The notes below the pieces were generated by a model that was given only the letters and a program-made list of their open reading frames with translations, made no database searches and was not told the origin of the DNA. The position numbers were made by a program, and so were the translations under genes. This document shows, piece after piece, positions 25,823 through 32,266 of a stretch of DNA of 33,861 bases. The stretch is from positions 1 through 33,861 of the forward strand of contig CALUXJ010000009.1 of assembly GCA_944324725.1 (NCBI GenBank). Reading direction: 5' to 3'. The stretch comes from an uncultured Acholeplasmatales bacterium. GTDB taxonomy: Bacteria; Bacillota_I; Bacilli_A; Acholeplasmatales; Anaeroplasmataceae. Position 1 is the stretch's first letter, and each line of letters starts with the position of its first letter.

Positions 25823-27113
25823 GACAATTTCCTCCGCAATTATGACATGTATTTAAATTTTTAATTAAATAACCTAATAATTCATCTAAACTAATGGTTA
25901 CCTGTTCTTTAGTATGGTTGTTCTTAACATTGATGGTTTTGTTAGCTAATTCATCTTCGCCTAGTATTAAAGTAAACATACTATTATTATTATCTGCTTC
26001 TTTAAATTGAGCCTTTAAACTATCACTAGCATAGGACATATCACACATTAGACCAGCTAAACGCATATTATAGATTAATTTTAGACCAAACTCCTTAGCT
26101 GACTGACCAAGAGTTATTAAAAAGGCATGTAAGTATTTAGGTTTAACTATCTGAATATTTTCATTTGCTAGCGCTAAAATTAAACGATCAACCCCAAAGG
26201 CTAAACCAACACCTGGTATCTCTGGTCCGCCCAAATCCTTCACTAAATCATTATAACGACCACCAGCACACAAGACATTTTGATTACCTAAAACATCTGA
26301 TTCATATTCGATTTCAAAAACCGTATCAGAGTAGTAATCTAAGCCTCTTACTAAATGTTCATCAACGACATAATCAATGCCCAAATTATCTAATTCAGCT
26401 AATACCTTAGCAAAATGTTCTTTAGAAACATCATTTAAATAATCGTTTATCTTAGGAGCATTTATTAAAACTGGATTATCTTTATCAACTTTACAATCTA
26501 AAATACGTAAAGGATTCTTAGCTAAACGCGTATGGCAATCTTCACATAATTCATCAATATGTTGACTGAAATAGTCAACTAAGACATCACGATAGTTTTG
26601 TCTTGACTCTTTATCACCTAAGGTATTAATTCTTACTCTAATCTTATTTAAGCCTACAGCCTTTAAAAGCATGCATGCAGTAGAAATTATATCAACATCT
26701 AGTAGGGGTGATTTAGGGCCATAAGCCTCTAAGCCAAATTGACTAAATTGTCTATATCTTCCCTTTTGTTGTCTTTCATAACGAAACATGGGACCAAAAT
26801 AAAATAGTTTAGTCACCTTGTTATTAACATATAATTTATTTTCAACATAAGCTCTAACACACCCTGCCGTTCCTTCAGGTCTTAAAGTCATCTTTCTTTC
26901 ACCACGGTCAATAAAATCATATGTTTCTTTATTAACCATATCAGAGCTATCACTATCATCCCTGTGGAAGGTTTCATATTGTTCAAAAATTGGAGTTCTA
27001 ATCTCTTCATAATTAGCTAAAGCACATATTTTTCTAATTACCTGCTCCAATTTTGCCCATATCCTACTATCAGCAGGTAGTACATCATAGGTACCTTTTG
27101 GTTTTGTTAACAT
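25803..27113 (-). CDS. hisS: Histidyl-tRNA synthetase
   Basis: The protein has 436 residues. It starts MLTKPKGTYDVLP, motif 2 is MTLRPEGTAGCVRAY, the QQKGRYRQFSQFGLEA segment is present, and the histidine motif is LVRGLDYYSD. The anticodon-binding domain fills the last ~100 residues. A cysteine/histidine cluster ([10 protein letters not shown]423/C426/C430) ends the protein and is unusual for HisRS; its codons GGA GGA also make the aspS ribosome site. The start has AGGAGG at 9 bases. It is the first gene of the T-box operon hisS-aspS-comEB-lspA-rluD. Confidence 0.97.
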   Translation of the reverse strand: MLTKPKGTYDVLPADSRIWAKLEQVIRKICALANYEEIRTPIFEQYETFHRDDSDSSDMVNKETYDFIDRGERKMTLRPEGTAGCVRAYVENKLYVNNKVTKLFYFGPMFRYERQQKGRYRQFSQFGLEAYGPKSPLLDVDIISTACMLLKAVGLNKIRVRINTLGDKESRQNYRDVLVDYFSQHIDELCEDCHTRLAKNPLRILDCKVDKDNPVLINAPKINDYLNDVSKEHFAKVLAELDNLGIDYVVDEHLVRGLDYYSDTVFEIEYESDVLGNQNVLCAGGRYNDLVKDLGGPEIPGVGLAFGVDRLILALANENIQIVKPKYLHAFLITLGQSAKEFGLKLIYNMRLAGLMCDMSYASDSLKAQFKEADNNNSMFTLILGEDELANKTINVKNNHTKEQVTISLDELLGYLIKNLNTCHNCGGNCHEKSTN

Positions 27114-27121
27114 AATTACCT

Positions 27122-27327
27122 CCTAAAAATATAAAACGTCCTTGATAATTCAAGGACGATAAATTCGCGGTGCCACCTTAATTCTAGTCATAAAACTAGC
27201 ACTTAATTCCGTTAACGCCTGGTACGTTTACCTTCAAGAAGTGTCTCCCTTATTAAACATTTCAATGCTTGCACCATCCATTGTCGCTAAATAATGTTAA
27301 TTAATAAGTCTTATTTCTTTACGTAAT
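27122..27327 (-). promoter_or_regulatory. T-box riboswitch of hisS-aspS (GAC/CAC specifier)
   Basis: The T-box AAGGTGGCACCGCGA is at 27165-27179 on the minus strand and is followed by a terminator. Stem I contains CTTATT/AATAAG, AACATT/AATGTT and CAATG/CATTG. The loop below CTTATT/AATAAG, closed by AAGAA/TTCTT, carries GA-GAC-AC on its 3' side. In register with the ileS leader (GA-ATC-AC) the specifier is GAC (Asp, 27243-27245); the overlapping CAC (His, 27241-27243) lies two bases further. Bacillus hisS-aspS is also T-box controlled. Stem assignments are by eye. Confidence 0.92.
27127..27158 (-). terminator. Regulated terminator of the hisS-aspS T-box
   Basis: CGTCCTTG and CAAGGACG form an 8-pair stem with a 6-base loop, followed by TTTTATATTTTT on the minus strand. 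Confidence 0.9.
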
Positions 27328-27333
27328 CGTCTT

Positions 27334-27362
27334 ATTTTACCAAATTTTTCTTTAAGAAACAA
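27334..27362 (-). promoter_or_regulatory. Promoter of the hisS T-box transcript
   Basis: On the minus strand TTGTTT (27357-27362), a 17-base spacer and TAAAAT (27334-27339). The -35 box sits in the last codons of the upstream gene. Confidence 0.5.
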
Positions 27363-28431
27363 GAGTATCCTCGTTTTTATCTTCACTATTTTCGACAATA
27401 TCTGTATATTCCAATAAAGCTTCTGCTAACTTTTGTGTTTCTGGATTGTAACCATCAATTAAAAAGCCCTGTAAGATATTAAGTGCCTTATGCATATAAC
27501 GATTAAAGTCGGTTGCCTCATATTCATATTTCAAAAAATAAGCCTTCGCAAATTGTAATAAATCACGTGCATAATAATTTTGCATTAAGTCATAGCGATT
27601 ATATTTTGTATTTACTCCGGCTGCAATTAGAGTATTAATCATTGAGCAAAATATTTCTGGGTTATTAATCTCTAATTTTGTAGGTAAACCATATTTTTGA
27701 AACATACTTATTAAAAAAGACCAAATTTGTTCTAGTGATAACTTATCTGTTATGAGAAAATCGGCAAAAAGCTCTGTTTTTTTGCCATAACCTAGAAAGA
27801 CCTTATAGGCATCTGGTTTTTCTTCAGTCAAAAAATAAGTCATGTAAAAAACATAATCAATTGTCTTTTTATCTAATTGCTTAAGCTCATCTAATAATTG
27901 GTAATTAATCCGCTTTAAGGGATAATTATAGGAATAAGGAATTTCTGTAATTTTAAATAATTCATATTGTTTTTCAATATCATCACAAACTAGAAAAACT
28001 TTATCTTCTGCACAAATAATAGATTTACGTGAATTTAAATCATGAATTAATAAATCCGTAATAAATTCCAAATCCTTAAGCCACAATTTGGGTATATTAT
28101 TTGATGAGGCCGCTTGCCGATTGAAGTTGCATAAAAGTTGGAAAGGCTTGTAATTAAAATCGGCAATACAACTAATTGTTTCATGTTCTGCACCATCAAA
28201 ATAAAGATTTGTTTGTTCATCAATAAAGGTTTTAAGTCCAGCATCTAATGGATATATTTCTACCCCAGCCGTACCTTCTTGGTAAGGAACTAATAGTAGG
28301 GTATAGATTCTATTTTTTTCGCCATGAAAAATTTTAACAAATACACTTTTGATTTTAGGGAAGGCCTTAGCTTTAATTTTTTTAATAATATATGTCATAT
28401 TATCTATTAATTTTGGTGTTAAATCATGCAT
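27352..28431 (-). CDS. Uncharacterised 359-residue cytoplasmic protein after rsmD
   Basis: I do not recognise the family. There is no signal or membrane helix. The N-terminal part (about 1-130) is beta-rich (KSVFVKIFHGEKNRIYTLLLVPYQEG). A middle segment (about 140-260) contains SRKSIICAEDKVFLVCDD and KLSLEQIWSFLISMFQKYGLPTKLEI. The C-terminal third is helical (YYARDLLQFAKAYFLKYEYEATDFNRYMHKALNILQGFL) and could be a TPR-like or helical bundle; the tail is acidic. Its start overlaps the end of rsmD by 13 bases, so it is co-translated with the rRNA methylase. It ends inside the hisS promoter. Confidence 0.75.
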   Translation of the reverse strand: MHDLTPKLIDNMTYIIKKIKAKAFPKIKSVFVKIFHGEKNRIYTLLLVPYQEGTAGVEIYPLDAGLKTFIDEQTNLYFDGAEHETISCIADFNYKPFQLLCNFNRQAASSNNIPKLWLKDLEFITDLLIHDLNSRKSIICAEDKVFLVCDDIEKQYELFKITEIPYSYNYPLKRINYQLLDELKQLDKKTIDYVFYMTYFLTEEKPDAYKVFLGYGKKTELFADFLITDKLSLEQIWSFLISMFQKYGLPTKLEINNPEIFCSMINTLIAAGVNTKYNRYDLMQNYYARDLLQFAKAYFLKYEYEATDFNRYMHKALNILQGFLIDGYNPETQKLAEALLEYTDIVENSEDKNEDTLVS

Positions 28432-28967
28432 TTTATCACCTCTAAAAAAACAACCTTTTTTTTGCCATAAGTTTTAGCTTTTATTAACTTATAATAATCA
28501 GCTGGTATAACCTCCTTAGTCAAACTAGCCATCTCAAAAACGACGATTGTTCCATTCTTACTCACTTTACTTTGCCATACTAAGGTTAAAATACTTGCAA
28601 TATCCGTATAAGCGTAAGGAGGGTCTAAAAAGATATAATCAAAGGCCTCTTTGGCATTGGTTAAATAAACTTGATAATCCAAATTAGTGGCTGTATAAGA
28701 CGTTATTCCTAAACTTTTTATATTACTAATAGCAACATCTAAGGCTTTTTTATTATAATCATTGACAGCTATATAGTTTAATCCCCGACTATAACCCTCT
28801 AGAGCCATAGCTCCACTACCACAAAATAAGTCTAAGCCTTTGCCTAAAATACTAGGTCCTAAGGCATTAAAAATCGCCTCTCTAATTCTATCTTGGGTTT
28901 CTCTTGTCGTTTCTATATTAGTTTCTTTAATAATTCGATGTCTTAACCGACCAGCAACTATTCGCAT
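28419..28967 (-). CDS. rsmD: 16S rRNA (guanine-966 N2) methyltransferase
   Basis: The protein has 182 residues. It starts MRIVAGRLRHRII. TRETQDRIREAIFNAL is the conserved segment near the N-terminus, SAM motif I is LDLFCGSGAMALE (45-57), and the catalytic motif is FLDPPY (DPPY 115-118). It methylates G966 of 16S rRNA in the 30S subunit. GGTGGTGAG precedes the ATG. It lies immediately downstream of the structured RNA at 29010-29167. Confidence 0.95.
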   Translation of the reverse strand: MRIVAGRLRHRIIKETNIETTRETQDRIREAIFNALGPSILGKGLDLFCGSGAMALEGYSRGLNYIAVNDYNKKALDVAISNIKSLGITSYTATNLDYQVYLTNAKEAFDYIFLDPPYAYTDIASILTLVWQSKVSKNGTIVVFEMASLTKEVIPADYYKLIKAKTYGKKKVVFLEVIKCMI

Positions 28968-28985
28968 TATCTCACCACCTTAACC

Positions 28986-29008
28986 AAAATAAAAAGGCCG
29001 TTAAGCCT
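28986..29008 (-). terminator. Weak intrinsic terminator of the 6S-like RNA
   Basis: On the minus strand AGGCT and GGCCT pair (5 pairs including T-G) around TAAC and are followed by TTTTTATTTT. The stem is short, so read-through into rsmD is likely. Confidence 0.5.
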
Positions 29009-29009
29009 A

Positions 29010-29167
29010 AAGATAAGGCTAGGAAGTCCATGAAGAACAATATTTCTTCAAAGGCAGAGTCCTCACGGTTTAGTAATTAGGATTCTTATAAGAATAAGCA
29101 TTCAACACATAAAAAACCTCAGACTCAATTTAGGTTAATTTGGGTTCCACGGGCTTCTTCCTAGCAA
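29010..29167 (-). ncRNA. Structured non-coding RNA, candidate 6S RNA
   Basis: No gene is present, yet the minus strand folds into a long imperfect rod. A 9-pair closing stem joins GCTAGGAAG (29157-29165) and CTTCCTAGC (29018-29026). A large open middle follows, whose 3' side holds a small hairpin (GAAGAA/TTCTTC, ~29031-29048). The terminal stem begins with GAGTC/GACTC and GGTTT/AAACC and ends in ATTCT/AGAAT. A closing stem, central bubble with a small 3' hairpin and a terminal stem in ~150-160 bases is the plan of 6S RNA, which mimics an open promoter and holds RNA polymerase. An excellent promoter and a terminator frame it. The identification rests on shape, not on sequence identity. Confidence 0.55.
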
Positions 29168-29171
29168 CATT

Positions 29172-29200
29172 AATATAGCATATTTTTAAACGGTTGTAAA
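29172..29200 (-). promoter_or_regulatory. Promoter of the 6S-like RNA
   Basis: On the minus strand TTTACA (29195-29200), a 17-base spacer and TGCTATATT (TATATT 29172-29177 with TGn extension). The predicted start falls at the base of the closing stem, which supports a dedicated RNA gene. The -35 box begins 4 bases beyond the stop of the small membrane protein gene. Confidence 0.8.
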
Positions 29201-29204
29201 GGTA

Positions 29205-29555
29205 CTAGCTTATATATGAAAAAATAATCGTACCGATGCCAAAGATTATTAATAAGGCTCCAACAACTCGCATTAATCTATCACCTTGATCAGAAGAATT
29301 AACATTATATTTATTTAAAATTGTCATTAAAACAGCTACTACTCCGACCGCTATTAAAGAAATACCTAAACCAAAGTGCTTAATAAAATAAGGGGTATTA
29401 TCCGGATCAATTGTAAAAACAACTACTGTCATAGCGACCGCAAAACCTAAACAAATCATAATCGCAATTGAAAAAATGACTTTTAAAATTTTATATTCTT
29501 TTGTTTCGGGTAAAGTCCTTCTTGTAACTGGTCTTCTACTATTTTTATCTTCCAT
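29205..29555 (-). CDS. Small three-helix membrane protein
   Basis: The protein has 116 residues. A basic/polar cytoplasmic N-terminus (about 1-22, RRPVTRRTLPETKEYK) is followed by three membrane helices (about 23-46, 58-79, 93-115). It is not recognised. It starts at ATG 29555 with AAAGGAG upstream (AAAAGGAGCTAGGAAAATG) and its own extended -10 promoter. It sits between rplT and the 6S-like RNA. Confidence 0.7.
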   Translation of the reverse strand: MEDKNSRRPVTRRTLPETKEYKILKVIFSIAIMICLGFAVAMTVVVFTIDPDNTPYFIKHFGLGISLIAVGVVAVLMTILNKYNVNSSDQGDRLMRVVGALLIIFGIGTIIFSYIS

Positions 29556-29587
29556 TTTCCTAGCTCCTTTTAACTTTGTTATCGTTA

Positions 29588-29596
29588 ATTATAACA
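29588..29596 (-). promoter_or_regulatory. Extended -10 promoter of the small membrane protein
   Basis: On the minus strand TGTTATAAT, a perfect TATAAT (29588-29593) with TGn, directly after the T-run of the rplT terminator. No good -35 box is visible. Confidence 0.5.
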
Positions 29597-29622
29597 AAAA
29601 AAAATAGGTTTTAAAACCTATT
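29594..29622 (-). terminator. Rho-independent terminator of infC-rpmI-rplT
   Basis: AATAGGTTTT and AAAACCTATT are perfect inverted repeats (29603-29622) followed by a run of T on the minus strand. The stem begins within the last codons of rplT and includes its stop codon. Confidence 0.9.
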
Positions 29623-30271
29623 TTGTAAGTAATTCGATAATTTCTGCTTTCTTTAATGTAGAGTAGCCTTTTACACCTTTTTCTTTACATAAAGCCTTTA
29701 AATCAGCTAATGTCATACTTTCATAATCAGGTGTTGCAGCCTTCTTAGCAACTTTCTTTGGTTCAGCTTTTGGAGCTTCTACTTTTTCTTCTTTAACAGT
29801 TTCTACTGTCTCAGCTTTTTTAACTGCAGCTACATGAGCAGCATGATTAGCAGTTCTTTCAGCCTTTGGAGCTGGTTTAACAAATACAGTTTCAACTACT
29901 TCTTTAGCTTTTGGATTAGCTAAACCTTCTTTAGCAACTGCTACTAAATCAGCGAAACCTTTAGCATCGTTAACAGCTAATTCAGCTAACATTTTTCTAT
30001 TTAAAACTACATCTTGATGTTTTAAGCCATTAATGAATGCTGAATAAGTAATGTCGTTTAAACGACAAGCTGCATTGATACGAACAATCCATAATTTACG
30101 GAAATCTCTTTTTCTAACCTTACGATCACGATATGAATATTGTAATGAACGCATTACTTGTTCATGAGCAGTTTTATATAATGTATGTTTTGAACCATAA
30201 TAACCTTTAGCAAGTTTTAATACGGCCTTACGACGGCGTCTTGCTACATATCCACCTTTAACTCTTGGCAT
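29618..30271 (-). CDS. rplT: Ribosomal protein L20 with a long SAP-like C-terminal extension
   Basis: Residues 1-117 are standard L20 ([43 protein letters not shown]), a 50S assembly protein. A further 100 residues follow: an Ala/Lys/Glu-rich linker (about 120-180, [19 protein letters not shown]) and an end of about 35 residues ([28 protein letters not shown]) with the helix-loop-helix pattern of SAP/Rho-N nucleic-acid-binding modules. The frame is continuous, and the terminator stem overlaps its last codons, so the extension is part of the gene. It follows rpmI, the standard order. L20 probably represses the operon through the leader. Confidence 0.95.
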   Translation of the reverse strand: MPRVKGGYVARRRRKAVLKLAKGYYGSKHTLYKTAHEQVMRSLQYSYRDRKVRKRDFRKLWIVRINAACRLNDITYSAFINGLKHQDVVLNRKMLAELAVNDAKGFADLVAVAKEGLANPKAKEVVETVFVKPAPKAERTANHAAHVAAVKKAETVETVKEEKVEAPKAEPKKVAKKAATPDYESMTLADLKALCKEKGVKGYSTLKKAEIIELLTK

Positions 30272-30282
30272 GTTCTTTCCTC

Positions 30283-30483
30283 CTATAACATATTGCTGAT
30301 TAAGCTTTTAATACGCTTTTCATCAGTCTTATCTACTAAACCTGGCTTATGAAGATTGCGGTTTTGTTTATGAGTCTTATTAGTCTTCATATGACCAGTA
30401 TATGCATGGCTACGTTTGATTTTGCCAGTTGCAGTGATTTTAATTCTTTTCTTTAAACCGCTATGTGTTTTTTGTTTTGGCAT
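30283..30483 (-). CDS. rpmI: Ribosomal protein L35
   Basis: The protein has 66 residues: [23 protein letters not shown]..., with the conserved H-x-LHKP pattern near the end ([20 protein letters not shown]). It belongs to the 50S subunit. It lies one base after the infC stop with its ribosome site in the end of infC, the classic infC-rpmI-rplT arrangement. Confidence 0.97.
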   Translation of the reverse strand: MPKQKTHSGLKKRIKITATGKIKRSHAYTGHMKTNKTHKQNRNLHKPGLVDKTDEKRIKSLISNML

Positions 30484-30484
30484 G

Positions 30485-31021
30485 TTAATTATTCTCCTTT
30501 TGTTTTTTTGGAGCTACAGTGGCAAAAAGCATTTTGCCATCGAGCTTAATATCACTTTCAAGTGTTGAAGTTTGAGCTAATTCATCAACAAACTTTTGAA
30601 TTACTTCTTTAGCTAATTCTTGGTGAACAATCATTCTACCCTTTAGTCTCAAAGTAATCTTAACCTTATTACCCTTGTCCAAAATGGTTTGGGCTTTTCT
30701 AGCCTTAGTGTCAAAATCATGTTTTTCAATAGTTGGGCTTAGTTGAATTTCTTGGACAGTAACTACCTTTTGTTTTTTCTTCATTTCCTTTAATTTCTTT
30801 TGTTGTTCAAAACGGAAACGAGAATAATCCATCATTTTAGCTACTGGCGGATTAGAATCAACTGATACAACAACTAAATCAAGACCTCTTTTATAAGCTT
30901 CATCTAGAGCTCTAGCCTTTGGCAATAGTCCTAATTTTTCACCCTTGTCTGTGATGACAAGCATTTCTTTTAATCTGATACTTTCATTAACCATTTCTTC
31001 TGGTTTTTTTAGCGTGCTAAT
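30485..31021 (-). CDS. infC: Translation initiation factor IF-3 (AUU start)
   Basis: The protein has 178 residues starting at ATT 31021 (read as Met): STLKKPEEMVNESIRLKEMLVITDKGEKLG. The two IF-3 domains are clear: an N-domain to about residue 80 (VSVDSNPPVAKMMDYSRFRFEQQKK) and a C-domain (KVVTVQEIQLSPTIEKHDFDTKARKA, KGRMIVHQELA). A longer frame starts at ATG 31042, but GGAGGTG sits at the right distance (8 bases) before ATT and no site serves the ATGs. Rare AUU starts are the known means by which IF-3 limits its own synthesis. IF-3 acts on the 30S subunit to check the initiation codon and keep subunits apart. Confidence 0.93.
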   Translation of the reverse strand: MSTLKKPEEMVNESIRLKEMLVITDKGEKLGLLPKARALDEAYKRGLDLVVVSVDSNPPVAKMMDYSRFRFEQQKKLKEMKKKQKVVTVQEIQLSPTIEKHDFDTKARKAQTILDKGNKVKITLRLKGRMIVHQELAKEVIQKFVDELAQTSTLESDIKLDGKMLFATVAPKKQKENN

Positions 31022-31176
31022 GTGCTCCACCTCCATAATCACTTATTAGCCAATAAAAAAGGGACGTCAAGCGCCCCATTGAATTCGTCATTAAATTAAT
31101 GTGACCTTTTGCCTACCAACTCTAGTCGATCAGGCGAGAACGGGGGTTCTGCTTTTCACCTTTTCTATTACGTTGT
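31022..31176 (-). promoter_or_regulatory. infC-rpmI-rplT leader with attenuator (L20-leader type)
   Basis: A ~130-base untranslated leader between the promoter and infC carries several pairing segments (for example GCAGAACCCCCGTTCTCGC and TGGTAGGCAAAAGG) and ends in a terminator. In Bacillota this position holds the L20-controlled attenuator: L20 binding stops transcription before infC. Position and terminator support this; the L20-binding fold was not proved. Confidence 0.75.
31053..31077 (-). terminator. Attenuator of the infC leader
   Basis: GGGGCG and CGTCCC (6 pairs, one G-T) around a 5-base loop are followed by TTTTTTATT on the minus strand, 32 bases before the infC start. Confidence 0.88.
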
Positions 31177-31178
31177 GT

Positions 31179-31207
31179 ATAATACACTTTTTTTAAGTAT
31201 TTGTCAA
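31179..31207 (-). promoter_or_regulatory. Strong promoter of infC-rpmI-rplT
   Basis: On the minus strand a perfect TTGACA (31202-31207), a 17-base spacer and TATTAT (31179-31184). It is the best -35 box in the window. Confidence 0.88.
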
Positions 31208-31226
31208 CAATTATTTTGACATTTTT

Positions 31227-32105
31227 TTAACTTTGAGTTTTAGCCTTCTTTTTTCTAAACTTAATTAGTAAAATTATTGTCACAATAAGAATTAATCCAA
31301 TTAAGATAAATGGTAAAAATATAAATATTTCCATAATTAAATACGGACTCTTAAAAAAGCCAATAAACTTTTGCCAATTGGTTGGTTCTAATTTAATTTC
31401 TAAAATATTAACTGGAATTGTAATATCTTTATATTGATAGGTATTTTTATCTATCTTTTTAAAACCAACATTACTCTCACTTATAACAGGTAAACTAGCA
31501 TCCACATATAAATTAATCGTTAAATCAGCAAAGCTTTCCCACAGGGCAGCAGGTGCTAAATAATAGGTTAAGCTGGCATATTTATATTGATCTATTCGAT
31601 CTGGCCTACCACCTAACTCATAATCATAGCTGATTGTTACCAGTTTTTCCTCTTTAGCTTTAAAATCTAGGTCAAAATTGATTGTTTGTACATTATTAGT
31701 ACCATAAGGGTTAGGCTTTTCTAATATTACATATTCCCAACCATTAACATAGATATCATTAATATTTTGGCAAGAGTAAGATTTAGTTTCATAGTTTATC
31801 AAGCTACCATTAATCATAACCCTAACACTTTGTTCACTAAAGTTAGGCGAAATAAACATAGTAGGTGTACTAATGGCATAATCTTTATTATTTTGCATCG
31901 TATATTGGGCCGAAATATTTGCCTTGATGCCTGAAATTTTAATATCTAAAACTTCCCTAACAACGGCTATATCTTCATTTTTCGCAAATGTTATGGTACT
32001 AGCTATTCCATCTTCTTCGGGAGCAGCCATATTAGCTTTAGCTATAAACGGACTAGTTATTAGGATAAATAACAATAAACAAATACCAATAACTACCTTT
32101 TTCAT
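31227..32105 (-). CDS. Secreted membrane-anchored protein of unknown function
   Basis: The protein has 292 residues. A Sec signal peptide (about 1-24, cut likely after AKA) is followed by an extracellular beta-rich region (about 25-255). A C-terminal membrane helix (about 262-283) and a basic stop-transfer tail (KFRKKKAK) complete a type I topology. The opening of the mature part (EEDGIASTITFAKNEDIAVVREVLDI) and the SAQYTMQNN segment faintly resemble DUF4424-type proteins; this is a weak impression. It has its own promoter and no neighbour in its operon. Confidence 0.8.
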   Translation of the reverse strand: MKKVVIGICLLLFILITSPFIAKANMAAPEEDGIASTITFAKNEDIAVVREVLDIKISGIKANISAQYTMQNNKDYAISTPTMFISPNFSEQSVRVMINGSLINYETKSYSCQNINDIYVNGWEYVILEKPNPYGTNNVQTINFDLDFKAKEEKLVTISYDYELGGRPDRIDQYKYASLTYYLAPAALWESFADLTINLYVDASLPVISESNVGFKKIDKNTYQYKDITIPVNILEIKLEPTNWQKFIGFFKSPYLIMEIFIFLPFILIGLILIVTIILLIKFRKKKAKTQS

Positions 32106-32155
32106 AAATTGATTTTCCTTTCTTACCTATTAATAATCGCTTTATCTCTATAAAG

Positions 32156-32183
32156 ATTATAACATATTATAAATATATTACAA
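32156..32183 (-). promoter_or_regulatory. Promoter of the membrane-anchored protein gene
   Basis: On the minus strand TTGTAA (32178-32183), a 16-base spacer and TGTTATAAT (TATAAT 32156-32161 with TGn). Confidence 0.65.
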
Positions 32184-32250
32184 TTTACTCTCCTAGACTA
32201 AACAACTATAAAATAATTTATTTGCCTGTTATGACAAAATATTATATAAT
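32184..32250 (+). promoter_or_regulatory. Promoter region of rqcH/NFACT
   Basis: Two choices are visible: TTTACT-17-TATAAA (32184-32212) and TTGCCT-17-TATAAT (32222-32250). The second has the better -10 box, but its start would cut into the ribosome site GAAGGTGA at 32255. Confidence 0.4.
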
Positions 32251-32266
32251 TTATGAAGGTGATTTT

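Noticed and set aside
27352-28431. Missing JetD nuclease of the jet system
   Set aside because: No toprim-like acidic motifs and no similarity to DUF3322/DUF2220 patterns are visible; it is also over 10 kb from jetABC.
29130-29166. GGTTCCACGGG-like stretch suggesting a tRNA T-arm
   Set aside because: No acceptor stem, D-arm or anticodon arm can be built on either strand; the region folds better as the 6S-like RNA closing stem.
31924-32112. Plus-strand 62-codon frame at the start of the membrane-anchored protein
   Set aside because: Shadow of the signal peptide coding region; no promoter or ribosome site.
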